From assembly GCA_937900695.1 (NCBI GenBank), contig CALCFD010000039.1, positions 1 through 26,207 on the forward strand: a DNA stretch of 26,207 nt. Direction: 5' to 3'. A program made the translations under genes and the position numbers. Shown in pieces: positions 1 through 7,487 of the stretch (position 1 is the first letter of the stretch; every line of letters starts with the position of its first letter). Below the pieces are notes generated by a model, which worked only from the letters and a program-made list of their open reading frames with translations, was not told where the DNA came from and ran no database searches. Source of the DNA: an uncultured Eubacterium sp. (GTDB lineage Bacteria > Bacillota > Clostridia > Peptostreptococcales > Anaerovoracaceae).

Positions 1-52
<52 letters not shown>

Positions 53-67
53 TTTATAATTTAATAT

Positions 68-144
68 CGGGGTGTAGCGCAGTTTGGTAGCGCAACTGGT
101 TTGGGACCAGTGGGCCGCGGGTTCAAATCCTGCCACCCCGACCA
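68..144 (+). tRNA. tRNA-Pro (anticodon UGG)
   Basis: A complete cloverleaf is visible: acceptor CGGGGTG (68-74) pairs with CACCCCG (134-140), followed by A141 and encoded CCA. The anticodon stem ACTGG/CCAGT encloses the seven-base loop TTTGGGA, giving anticodon TGG at 102-104. The T loop is TTCAAAT. It lies 15 bases after the tRNA-Ser and is probably cut from the same precursor. Confidence 0.95.
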
Positions 145-156
145 TTTTTATATATT

Positions 157-233
157 GGGCCATTAGCTCAGTTGGTCAGAGCGTCCGGCTCATAACCGGC
201 AGGTCCGGGGTTCAAGTCCCTGATGGCCCACCA
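157..233 (+). tRNA. tRNA with CAU anticodon (elongator Met, or Ile2)
   Basis: Acceptor GGGCCAT (157-163) pairs with ATGGCCC (223-229), then A230 and CCA. The anticodon loop is CTCATAA with CAT at 191-193. A CAU anticodon can be initiator Met, elongator Met or lysidine-modified Ile2. The fully paired acceptor top (G-C at position 1-72) argues against an initiator. Elongator Met is preferred, but Ile2 cannot be excluded because both often carry this loop. The outermost anticodon-stem pair is a mismatch (T184/C200), while the other four pairs are intact. Confidence 0.9.
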
Positions 234-252
234 ACTTAATTAAATAAAGTAT

Positions 253-328
253 GCCCAGATAGCTCAGTAGGTAGAGCAGGGGACTGAAAATCCCCGTGTC
301 CTTGGTTCGATTCCGAGTCTGGGCACCA
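253..328 (+). tRNA. tRNA-Phe (anticodon GAA)
   Basis: Acceptor GCCCAGA (253-259) pairs with TCTGGGC (318-324), then A325 and CCA. The anticodon stem GGGGA/TCCCC encloses the loop CTGAAAA, giving GAA at 286-288. It is the last tRNA of the cluster; a terminator hairpin starts three bases after the CCA. Confidence 0.95.
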
Positions 329-330
329 TA

Positions 331-359
331 GACTTCTCTAATTGAGAAGTCTTTTTTTT
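331..359 (+). terminator. Intrinsic terminator of the tRNA cluster
   Basis: GACTTCTC (331-338) and GAGAAGTC (344-351) form a perfect 8-bp stem with loop TAATT, followed by eight T residues (352-359). Its place directly after tRNA-Phe makes it the end of the tRNA transcript. Confidence 0.92.
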
Positions 360-387
360 AAGCAAGACAAATAAGAAAAATAATAAT

Positions 388-425
388 AAATGACTAGCCA
401 GCAAAATTTGCGTGACTAGTCATTT
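388..425 (-). terminator. Bidirectional terminator, chiefly for the leftward radical-SAM gene
   Basis: AAATGACTAG (388-397) is the exact reverse complement of CTAGTCATTT (416-425), with an inner GCAAA/TTTGC pairing (401-411). On the minus strand a T-rich run follows (complement of 370-387), and on the plus strand a T run follows (423-431). It lies 13 bases past the stop of the leftward gene, so it should end that transcript and back up the tRNA terminator. Confidence 0.85.
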
Positions 426-438
426 TTTTTTATGCTTA

Positions 439-1320
439 CTAAAGGCTATAGCCCTGAAATGTATTTCGTCTTTTTAATTCCTTTGTAATACCGTTTAAAA
501 TAGTTCTTTTCTTGAAGCTCCATGGTGGGGCAAGCAAAAGCTCTCTTGGTACATCACCAGTCATTCGATGAATAGTTATATTATTGGGGATAATTTCTAA
601 AAGATCACAAATAAAATTCACATAGTCGTCTGTATCTTTGAAAAAAGAATAATCTGGATAATCATTTGCGAGTCTTGAACCCTTAACTATATTTAACATA
701 TGAAGTTTGATGCCAAATAAATTATTTTTACATACGTATTTAACGGATTCTTTCATCATTTCTCTTGTTTCACCAGGCAATCCTAAAATTAAATGTGTTA
801 CATACTTTATATTTAGTTTGTTTAAGTTAGCTACTGCCTTGTCATATTCTTCTAATGAATAACATCTATTGATAAAATCAGCTGTCTTTTCATGAATAGT
901 TTGAAGGCCCATTTCAACCCACATAAAATGAGCTTTATTAATTTCATCAAGAAGCTCTAACACATCATCATTTAGACAGTCAGGTCTTGTGGCAATAACA
1001 ATGCCAGAAATTTTAGGATTTTTTAGAGCTTCATAATACTTCTTTCTAAGCTCATCTACAGGAGCATAGGTATTTGTGTGACTTTGAAAATATGCCAAAT
1101 ATTTGTCTACATTGGGCCATTTCTTTGATAAAAGAGATATCTGTTTATCGATATCACTTGCAAGCTCGCCAGAACCTTCAGAAGAGCAAAAGATGCAACC
1201 ACCTGTTCCTTTAGATCCATCTCTGTTAGGACAAGTAAAACCCCCGTCGATAGATAGTTTGACAACTTTAGTGCCAAATACATTTTTTAAGTAATTGTTA
1301 ATAGTATATATTCTCTCCAT
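439..1320 (-). CDS. TIGR01212-type radical SAM protein (YhcC/YtqA family)
   Basis: This 293-residue protein is full length for the YhcC/YtqA family of uncharacterised radical S-adenosylmethionine enzymes. Near the N-terminus it has CPNRDGSKGTGGCIFC. Its cysteine spacing and the following GSGEL segment are typical of this family, and the cysteines should bind the 4Fe-4S cluster used to cleave SAM. Further on are IATRPDCL, EMGLQTIHEKT and THLILGLPGET, standard elements of the radical-SAM TIM barrel. The substrate is not known for the family; a link to RNA modification is only a guess. The gene stands alone and faces left, away from the next gene. The start ATG (1318-1320) is preceded on its own strand by GGGAGA at a good distance. 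It stops with TAG and runs into the hairpin at 388-425. Confidence 0.93.
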   Translation of the reverse strand: MERIYTINNYLKNVFGTKVVKLSIDGGFTCPNRDGSKGTGGCIFCSSEGSGELASDIDKQISLLSKKWPNVDKYLAYFQSHTNTYAPVDELRKKYYEALKNPKISGIVIATRPDCLNDDVLELLDEINKAHFMWVEMGLQTIHEKTADFINRCYSLEEYDKAVANLNKLNIKYVTHLILGLPGETREMMKESVKYVCKNNLFGIKLHMLNIVKGSRLANDYPDYSFFKDTDDYVNFICDLLEIIPNNITIHRMTGDVPRELLLAPPWSFKKRTILNGITKELKRRNTFQGYSL

Positions 1321-1357
1321 GTAATTTCTCCCAATTGAATTAATATTTTATAAACAT

Positions 1358-1387
1358 ATTATACTACAAGTAATTTGTAAATCTAAA
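1358..1387 (-). promoter_or_regulatory. Putative promoter of the radical-SAM gene
   Basis: On the minus strand TTTAGA (1382-1387) is followed by an 18-base spacer and a perfect TATAAT (1358-1363), about 40 bases before the start codon. The -35 box matches consensus at four of six positions. The -35 lies inside a 10-bp tandem repeat (plus-strand TCTAAAGAAT then TCTAAAGATT, 1382-1401). Confidence 0.5.
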
Positions 1388-1412
1388 GAATTCTAAAGAT
1401 TTTTTAAAAGTG

Positions 1413-1442
1413 TTGAATTGAAAATAGAAATATGCTTATATT
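1413..1442 (+). promoter_or_regulatory. Putative promoter of the DUF975-like gene
   Basis: TTGAAT (1413-1418), an 18-base spacer and TATATT (1437-1442) precede the gene start at 1481 in the divergent intergenic region. Both boxes deviate from consensus and the region is very AT-rich, so chance matches are likely. Confidence 0.35.
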
Positions 1443-1480
1443 AGTTTAAGTTATTTTTAAAATGCTTGAGGGAAAGAAAG

Positions 1481-2154
1481 ATGAATTATATTATTTTAGA
1501 AAAGAGCTCTTCATTGAAAGCAAAGGCTAGAGATGATCTAAAAGGTAAGTGGTTACTTGCAATTGGCGCAATGGTTATAGCTAATATTTTTACAGTTGTT
1601 ATTCCATCTGTCATACAAAGCCTAGTAGATATAAAAGCATACTATTTTGGCTTAGATAGCATTTTAATACACATTGTAAGTGGTCCTATAAATCTTGGTA
1701 TAGCTCTTTATTTTTTAGAAACTAGGCGCGGAAAAAGACAATCGGTATTGACTGTATTTGAAGGCTTTAGGAAGTTTTTTAAAGTTTTAGGACTATATAT
1801 ATTATACTTAACCTATCACTTATCGGATGGGGATTATTGATAAGTGTTGTTATTTTATTTGTGATTAAGTTTACTTCACTTCCTATAACAGATGCATTTA
1901 AATTAGCAGATTATTTGTATATAAATGAATTGGCCACATTTATAGATACGGGAATGTCAGGTGTAACGTCGCTACAGTGGATTTCATTGTTATTAGGTGT
2001 GCTGCTCATATCACCTTTGGCAGCTTATGTACAAGCTGCTAATTGTATATTTTATGAAATTTTAGTTGGCAATGTAGAAGGTAAGGGAGTTATGTCAGAT
2101 GTATACGATGCTATGAGCATTATCGAAAGAGAAGAATTTATAAAGAACATATAA
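1481..2154 (+). pseudogene. DUF975-like integral membrane protein, frameshifted
   Basis: Two reading frames together make one membrane protein of about 223 residues. The first starts at ATG 1481 (GAGGG upstream), opens with the DUF975-like SSLKAKARDDLKGKW and has hydrophobic segments, then GFRKFFKVLGLY. It then runs out of frame and stops at 1838-1840. The second frame continues the hydrophobic pattern (LNLSLIGWGLLISVV, then PLAAYVQAANCIFYEIL) to TAA at 2154. The break coincides with a (TA)4 tract at 1794-1801. Removing one TA restores a continuous GLYIILNLSLIGWGLL, which resembles the transmembrane stretch normally following GLY in this family. A leaderless or coupled second product from the TTG at 1837 is possible but would lack half the helices. 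The function of the family is unknown. A recent inactivation, a phase-variable state or a sequencing error would all look like this. Confidence 0.7.
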
Positions 2155-2164
2155 CTTAATAGTT

Positions 2165-2203
2165 AGCTAGGTATGAACTTAGAATTCATACCTAGCTTTT
2201 TTT
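2165..2203 (+). terminator. Intrinsic terminator after the DUF975-like gene
   Basis: AGCTAGGTATGAA (2165-2177) pairs perfectly with TTCATACCTAGCT (2185-2197) around a 7-base loop, followed by a run of T to 2203. It begins 11 bases after the stop codon and separates this gene from queH. Confidence 0.93.
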
Positions 2204-2235
2204 AAGTATATTAAAGTAAATCTCCTATAAAAGAT

Positions 2236-2264
2236 TTGTCATAATGAGAATATAATAATATGAA
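2236..2264 (+). promoter_or_regulatory. Weak candidate promoter for queH
   Basis: TTGTCA (2236-2241) with a 17-base spacer to TATGAA (2259-2264) is a plausible but imperfect pair. A perfect TATAAT at 2282-2287 also exists, but no recognisable -35 box lies at the right distance. A promoter is expected here because a terminator precedes and an operon follows; which box is used is uncertain. Confidence 0.3.
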
Positions 2265-2331
2265 ATATTGTGCATATATGATATAATAAAACAGTTAATA
2301 AATACACATTTTAAATGAGGAGTTGTATTTT

Positions 2332-3000
2332 ATGACCAATATAAAAAAAGAAAACTTAAATGGAAGCGAAAGCTGTTTAAATATTGAAAAAGATAACTTT
2401 TGCGAAAGAAATATTAACATTATAGAAAAACAAAAGGATAAACCAAACTTGTTATTGCATAGCTGTTGTGGTCCTTGCAGCACCGCTGTTATTGAAAGAC
2501 TTATTGACGATTATAACATTACGGTGTTTTTTTATAACCCCAATATTACAGATATAGAGGAATATAAAAAAAGAAGACAAGCGCAGATAAATGTTATTGA
2601 TGCATTTAATAAAAGTACTAAGTATAGTGAAAGTGTAAAATACATGGAAGGCAAATACGATCCTGAAAGATATCTTAATATGGTGCAAGGCCATGAAAAA
2701 GATCCAGAAGGAGGTCAAAGATGTAGCATATGTTTTGATTTGAGATTAGAAGAAACTGCACTTATGGCCAATATGTATAAGTTTGATTTATTTACAACAA
2801 CTTTAACTGTAAGTCCTCATAAAAATTATGATGTCATAAGCAAAATAGGAAAGCGTTTAAGTGCAAAATATAATGTTTTATATTTAGATGGTAATTTCAA
2901 AAAGAAAGATGGATTTAAAAGAAGCATAGAGTTATCAAAGAAAATGAATTTATATAGACAGAATTATTGTGGTTGTCAATTTTCTGTTTGGGAAAAATAG
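2332..3000 (+). CDS. queH: Epoxyqueuosine reductase QueH
   Basis: QueH reduces epoxyqueuosine to queuosine at position 34 of tRNAs for Tyr, His, Asn and Asp, and is the unrelated replacement for cobalamin-dependent QueG. The 222-residue product has the family marks: LLHSCCGPCSTAV, then RCSICFDLRLEETA, TTTLTVSPHKNYD and, near the C-terminus, YRQNYCGCQFS. The CC, CxxC and CGC cysteines are the expected ligands of the iron-sulfur and iron centres. I chose ATG 2332 because GAGGAG (2317-2322) sits nine bases upstream; the upstream TTG at 2323 touches that site. About 40 residues precede the first motif, longer than usual for the family, and this stretch contains two extra cysteines. It is followed 30 bases later by asnA and is probably the first gene of the long operon. 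Confidence 0.94.
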   Translation: MTNIKKENLNGSESCLNIEKDNFCERNINIIEKQKDKPNLLLHSCCGPCSTAVIERLIDDYNITVFFYNPNITDIEEYKKRRQAQINVIDAFNKSTKYSESVKYMEGKYDPERYLNMVQGHEKDPEGGQRCSICFDLRLEETALMANMYKFDLFTTTLTVSPHKNYDVISKIGKRLSAKYNVLYLDGNFKKKDGFKRSIELSKKMNLYRQNYCGCQFSVWEK

Positions 3001-3030
3001 TTTAATTACAGGAAGAGAGGATAAAAAGAA

Positions 3031-4041
3031 ATGTCAAAATTATTTATACCAAAGGATTATACTCCAGTTATTGATTACATGGAAAGTCAGAGAGCTATAA
3101 AAAAAATCAAAGATTTTTTCCAGCAAGAATTAGCGTATGGTTTAAGTCTTAGAAGAGTATCAGCTCCGCTATTTGTAACTCCAGAGAGTGGTTTAAATGA
3201 TAATCTAAATGGTGTAGAAAGAACTGTAGATTTTACAGTTAAAGATATGCAAGAAGCTCCAGTGCAAATTGTACAGTCTTTAGCAAAATGGAAAAGAATG
3301 GCACTTGGTAAATATAATATCAAGCCAGGTCACGGCATATATACTGACATGGATGCTATAAGAAGAGATGAAGAATTAGATAATACTCATTCTATTTATG
3401 TAGACCAGTGGGACTGGGAAAAGGTAATTAAAAAAGAAGATCGTACAGAAGAATATTTAAAAGAAGTTGTAAACCGCATTTATATGGCAGTTAAAAATTT
3501 AGGAGACTTTGTAAACAGACATTATCCTGAATTAAGAACAGAACTTCCAAATGAAATCTTCTACATCACTGGACAAGAATTAGAAGACATGTATCCTGAT
3601 TTAACTTCAGAAGAAAGAGAACGCGAAATTACTAAGAGAGAAAGAGCTGTATTTATTGCTAAAATCGGTGGTGATCAAAAATCAGGTAAGCCGCATGATG
3701 GAAGAGCTCCAGACTATGATGATTGGGAATTAAACGGAGATATCATTTTGTGGAATGATATTTTAGAGGATGCATACGAAATTTCATCAATGGGTATTAG
3801 AGTTGATGAAGAAGCTATGGCAAAACAGCTTAAGATTGCTGGTGAAGAAAAGCGCGCAGAACTTGAATTTCATAAGGCAGTATTAAATGGAGAACTTCCA
3901 TACACTATAGGTGGAGGTATTGGACAGAGCCGTCTATGTATGTATTTCTTAAGAAAAGCACATATTGGAGAAGTACAAGTTTCAGTATGGCCTGAAGATA
4001 TGATTAAAGAATGCAGTGAAAACGATATTTTCTTACTATAA
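3031..4041 (+). CDS. asnA: Aspartate--ammonia ligase (asparagine synthetase A)
   Basis: AsnA makes asparagine from aspartate, ammonia and ATP, releasing AMP and pyrophosphate; it is a class II tRNA-synthetase-like cytosolic enzyme. The 336-residue length is nearly that of the E. coli protein (330). Recognisable stretches include SLRRVSAPLFV and ERTVDFTVKD near the N-terminus, VQSLAKWKRMAL, DQWDWEK, and in the C-terminal part TIGGGIGQSRLCMYFLRK followed by HIGEVQVSVWP, which holds the ATP-binding motif 3 region. GGAAGAGAGG precedes the ATG. The gene lies between queH and priA with short gaps (30 and 12 bases). I see no T-box or other leader upstream that would tie it to asparagine level. Confidence 0.96.
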   Translation: MSKLFIPKDYTPVIDYMESQRAIKKIKDFFQQELAYGLSLRRVSAPLFVTPESGLNDNLNGVERTVDFTVKDMQEAPVQIVQSLAKWKRMALGKYNIKPGHGIYTDMDAIRRDEELDNTHSIYVDQWDWEKVIKKEDRTEEYLKEVVNRIYMAVKNLGDFVNRHYPELRTELPNEIFYITGQELEDMYPDLTSEEREREITKRERAVFIAKIGGDQKSGKPHDGRAPDYDDWELNGDIILWNDILEDAYEISSMGIRVDEEAMAKQLKIAGEEKRAELEFHKAVLNGELPYTIGGGIGQSRLCMYFLRKAHIGEVQVSVWPEDMIKECSENDIFLL

Positions 4042-4053
4042 AAGGTAGAGGTT

Positions 4054-6054
4054 ATGAAATACGTAAATCTTGTAATTGACAATAAAAGCGATAGTACTGA
4101 TACATTTTTTACTTATGGATGTGACTTTGATCAAGTAAATGTAGGAGATAAGGTATACGTACCATTTAATCGCAGCAATAAAATTAAAGAGGCATATGTA
4201 TTTCAAGTTTTAGATAAGTTAGAAAAAGACGTACCAGGGTTAAAATATGTTGAATCAATTGATGAAGATATATATCTAACTAAGGAGCAAATTGAAACTT
4301 GCATATGGATGAAAAAAAGATATTTTTGCAGATATATCGATTGTGTAAAACTATTTTTACCCTCTGGTAAAAAACCAGTTCGCCGAGAAGTAACAGAAGT
4401 TGTTGATGAATTTGAAGGCGAAGTCTACGATATAGATAATTTAACTGAGGAGCAGCAAGTTGCGGTAAATAAAATTCAAGATGCCATAGAAAATGGTAAA
4501 AAGAAAATATTTTTACTAGATGGAGTAACAGGTAGCGGTAAAACAGAAGTTTATATGAGAGCTGTTAAAGCATCCCTTGAAAAAGGTAAAAATGCTATTA
4601 TGTTAGTTCCTGAAGTTTCTCTTGCTAAACAGATTACTGATAGATTTATAGCTAGATTTGGAAAAAATAAAGTAGCTATAATGCACAGCAAAATGTCGCC
4701 TAGCGAAAGATACGACCAGTGGCAAAAAATACGAAAAGGCCATTCTCGTATAATAATAGGAGCTAGATCTGCAGTATTTGCACCCCTAGAAAATATAGGT
4801 GTGGTGATTTTAGACGAGGAGCATGAGGCTACTTACAAATCTGATATGACTCCTAAATATGAAACTTGCGAAGTTGCTGTTAAAAGGGCTAGCGCTTATG
4901 AAGGGTCGGTTATTTTAGGCAGTGCAACTCCTTCGGTTGTTAGTAATTACAGAGCTCAAAAGGGCATTTATGAAAAATTACAATTAAAAAATAGATATAA
5001 TAACATGATGCTTCCAGAGGTTCATATAGTTGATATGAGAGCTGAACTAAAAGATGGTAATAGATCGATTTTTAGTAAAAAGCTATATGATGAAATTAAA
5101 AAATCCTTGGTAGTAAAGAGCCAAATAATTCTTATGATAAATAAAAGGGGATATTCTACGTTTGTCTCTTGCAGAAACTGTGGTTATGTGGTCAAGTGTG
5201 ATAAATGCGGTATAGCCATGACTTATCACAAGGATATGGATAAATTAGTTTGCCATTATTGTGGCAAAAAGGAGGCAGTCCCTAAAAGTTGTCCTAATTG
5301 TCAAAGTTCATATATTAAGCATTTTGGTGCAGGCACGCAAAAAGTTTTAGAGGAAGTAGAGAAGTTTTTTCCTGAGGCAAAAGTGGCTAAGGTGGATTTT
5401 GATACAAGTAAGAAAAAGGGTGAAATAAACAGGATTTTATCTAAATTTGGCAAAGGCAAAATCGATATTTTAGTTGGAACTCAAATTATCGGTAAGGGCA
5501 TAGATTATAAAAATGTAGGCCTTGTAGGGATTATTGCTGCAGATAGCATGTTAAATGTGGCTGATTATAGGTCAGCCGAAAGGACATTTCAGCTTATAAC
5601 TCAGGCAGCAGGCAGGACTGGCAGAGGTGATTATCGCGGAATGGTAGTAGTTCAAAGCTATCTTCCTGATGAGTTTTCAATTGTTGCCGGTGCAAAGCAG
5701 GACAATGAGGAATTTTATAAGCGCGAAATAAGACTTAGAGAAATAAAGGGTTATCCGCCTTTTGGAACTTTAGCTCAAGTAACAATTATGGGAAAAAGTG
5801 TAAGTGACGTTAGGAAAACTAGTTATCTTTGGAGACAAAATATTAGGCAGTTATTTGGAAATGCTGCATTTATCGGAGAAAAATCCTCATTTAAAGATAA
5901 AGATAATAGGATAGCTTATTTAATAAAATTTGATGAAAATAAAAAGAAACTATTTATGGGTATGGTAGAAAAAACTAAGGAAAAACTTAGAATTGAAAAA
6001 AACAAATGTAGTTCAATTATTGATATAAACCCATATAGTACATGGAGGAATTAA
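4054..6054 (+). CDS. priA: Primosomal protein N' (replication restart helicase PriA), short form
   Basis: PriA recognises stalled replication forks and reloads the replicative helicase. Visible in order are an N-terminal 3'-DNA-end-binding domain (about 1-105), the Walker A motif GVTGSGKT (about 157-164), the DEEH box (about 254-257), GSATPS, a zinc-binding insert with four CxxC-type pairs starting at CRNCGYVVKCDKC (about 373-416), then GTQIIGKGID and QAAGRTGRG of helicase lobe 2 and a C-terminal domain. At 666 residues it is short for the family (E. coli 732, B. subtilis about 805). Only about 25 residues separate the 3'-binding domain from the helicase start LTEEQQ (about 130), so the winged-helix domain normally found there appears to be absent. 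GAGG precedes the ATG. The stop overlaps the ribosome site of def. Confidence 0.96.
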   Translation: MKYVNLVIDNKSDSTDTFFTYGCDFDQVNVGDKVYVPFNRSNKIKEAYVFQVLDKLEKDVPGLKYVESIDEDIYLTKEQIETCIWMKKRYFCRYIDCVKLFLPSGKKPVRREVTEVVDEFEGEVYDIDNLTEEQQVAVNKIQDAIENGKKKIFLLDGVTGSGKTEVYMRAVKASLEKGKNAIMLVPEVSLAKQITDRFIARFGKNKVAIMHSKMSPSERYDQWQKIRKGHSRIIIGARSAVFAPLENIGVVILDEEHEATYKSDMTPKYETCEVAVKRASAYEGSVILGSATPSVVSNYRAQKGIYEKLQLKNRYNNMMLPEVHIVDMRAELKDGNRSIFSKKLYDEIKKSLVVKSQIILMINKRGYSTFVSCRNCGYVVKCDKCGIAMTYHKDMDKLVCHYCGKKEAVPKSCPNCQSSYIKHFGAGTQKVLEEVEKFFPEAKVAKVDFDTSKKKGEINRILSKFGKGKIDILVGTQIIGKGIDYKNVGLVGIIAADSMLNVADYRSAERTFQLITQAAGRTGRGDYRGMVVVQSYLPDEFSIVAGAKQDNEEFYKREIRLREIKGYPPFGTLAQVTIMGKSVSDVRKTSYLWRQNIRQLFGNAAFIGEKSSFKDKDNRIAYLIKFDENKKKLFMGMVEKTKEKLRIEKNKCSSIIDINPYSTWRN

Positions 6055-6056
6055 AA

Positions 6057-6533
6057 ATGGCATTAAGAAATGTAGTAAAAAAAGGCGATGCAATTCTTGC
6101 TAAAAAATGCAGAGAAGTTACTGAAATTAACGATAGGATTTTAACATTATTAGACGACATGAGAGAAACGATGCATGTTGATATGGGAGTAGGTATTGCA
6201 GCACCTCAGGTTGGTGTAGCTAGAAGAATTTGTATAATTGAGCCATCTGAAGATAGATATATTGAAATGATTAATCCTGAAATTTTAGAATCTGAGGGTG
6301 AACAAATTTCTTGTGAAGGTTGCCTAAGTGTACCTGGACTTATGGGAGATGTTGTAAGACCTACAAGAGTTAAGGTTAAATATTTAAACAGACAAGGCGA
6401 AGAGATAATCGAAGAATTTATTGATTTTGAAGCTATTGTTGTTTCTCATGAGACTGATCACCTTGAAGGTATTTTATACGTTGATAAGGCTACAAATATT
6501 AGAGAAGCAGTAGCAGAAGAAGGTGTTGAGTAA
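6057..6533 (+). CDS. def: Peptide deformylase
   Basis: The enzyme removes the formyl group from the first methionine of new proteins, using a metal ion. All three family motifs are intact in the 158 residues: GVGIAAPQVG (44-53), EGCLS (87-91, with Cys89 as metal ligand) and HETDH (131-135, two metal-binding histidines and the catalytic glutamate). I start at ATG 6057 because GGAGG (6044-6048) lies at a proper distance and the family typically begins MALRNV. An in-frame ATG at 6042 lies within the priA end and ahead of that ribosome site. The gene is immediately followed by fmt, which adds the formyl group that Def later removes, a conserved pairing. Confidence 0.97.
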   Translation: MALRNVVKKGDAILAKKCREVTEINDRILTLLDDMRETMHVDMGVGIAAPQVGVARRICIIEPSEDRYIEMINPEILESEGEQISCEGCLSVPGLMGDVVRPTRVKVKYLNRQGEEIIEEFIDFEAIVVSHETDHLEGILYVDKATNIREAVAEEGVE

Positions 6534-7462
6534 TGAAAATTATATATATGGGAACTCCGGATTTTGCAGTGCCTGCATTAGAAGCTATTGTTAAGGCAGG
6601 CCATGAGGTAGGTTATGTAGTTAGTCAGCCTGATGCGGCTAGAGATAGAGGTAAAAAATTAAAACCTACTGCAGTTAAGGCTAAAGCTTTGGAGTTAGGG
6701 CTAGAAGTGCTACAGCCACTTAAAGTAAAAGGTAATGAGGATTTTTTCAATATTTTAAAAAAATATGATCCAGATTTGATAGTAGTTGCTGCATATGGAA
6801 GAGTTATTCCTAAGGAAATTTTAGATTTACCAAAGTATGGCTGTGTCAATATCCACGGTTCAATTCTTCCAAGATGGAGAGGTGCGGCACCGATTCAATG
6901 GTCAATTATATCAGGTGATGAACAAACAGGAGTTACTTTGATGTATATGGCAGAAGGTATTGATACAGGAGATATGATTGCCAAAGCTTATACTCCAATT
7001 GAAAAGAAAACTAGCGGAGAGCTTCATGATGAATTATCACAGCTAGGAGCACAGCTATTGGTATCTAAGCTAGATGACTTTGAAAAAGGAAATATAAAGG
7101 CAGAAAAACAAGATGACAGCTTATCATGCCATGCACCTATGCTAAGTAAAAAGGACGGCTTAATAGATTTCAGCAAATCGGCTAAGTCAATAGAATGTGC
7201 CATTAGAGGGCTAAGTCCTTGGCCTGGTGCATATACCTATTTAAATGATGAAATTTTTAAGATATGGGAAGCTGATGTTATTGATAAAAAGAATTCTGAT
7301 GAGCCAGGAACAGTTATTAATGTTTCTAAGAAAGGAATTGAAATTTCAACAGGAGATGGCGTTTTATTAGCTAAACTAATACAGGTGCCAGGAAAGAAAA
7401 AAATGTACGTGCAAGACTATATAAAGGGCAATAACATTGAAATTAAAACTATTTTAGGATAA
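6533..7462 (+). CDS. fmt: Methionyl-tRNA formyltransferase
   Basis: Fmt transfers a formyl group from 10-formyl-tetrahydrofolate to initiator Met-tRNA. The 309-residue protein starts MKIIYMGTPDFAVPALE, a strong signature. The catalytic residues sit where they do in E. coli: Asn106 and His108 in NIHGS, and Asp144 in GIDTGDM. The loop SILPRWRGAAPIQ that follows His108 is intact. The C-terminal tRNA-binding OB domain includes GLSPWPGAYT. Its ATG shares one base with the def stop codon (TAATG), so the two are translationally coupled. Confidence 0.97.
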   Translation: MKIIYMGTPDFAVPALEAIVKAGHEVGYVVSQPDAARDRGKKLKPTAVKAKALELGLEVLQPLKVKGNEDFFNILKKYDPDLIVVAAYGRVIPKEILDLPKYGCVNIHGSILPRWRGAAPIQWSIISGDEQTGVTLMYMAEGIDTGDMIAKAYTPIEKKTSGELHDELSQLGAQLLVSKLDDFEKGNIKAEKQDDSLSCHAPMLSKKDGLIDFSKSAKSIECAIRGLSPWPGAYTYLNDEIFKIWEADVIDKKNSDEPGTVINVSKKGIEISTGDGVLLAKLIQVPGKKKMYVQDYIKGNNIEIKTILG

Positions 7463-7487
7463 AATAGTATACTGAGGTAAAGAGTAA

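Noticed and set aside
1771..1840. Programmed -1 ribosomal frameshift joining the two halves of the DUF975-like gene
   Set aside because: The T-run and AAA near 1775-1783 do not form a proper slippery heptamer. A stop in the second frame lies right there, so any slip would have to occur after it. No downstream stimulatory hairpin is evident. A TA-repeat indel explains the data better.
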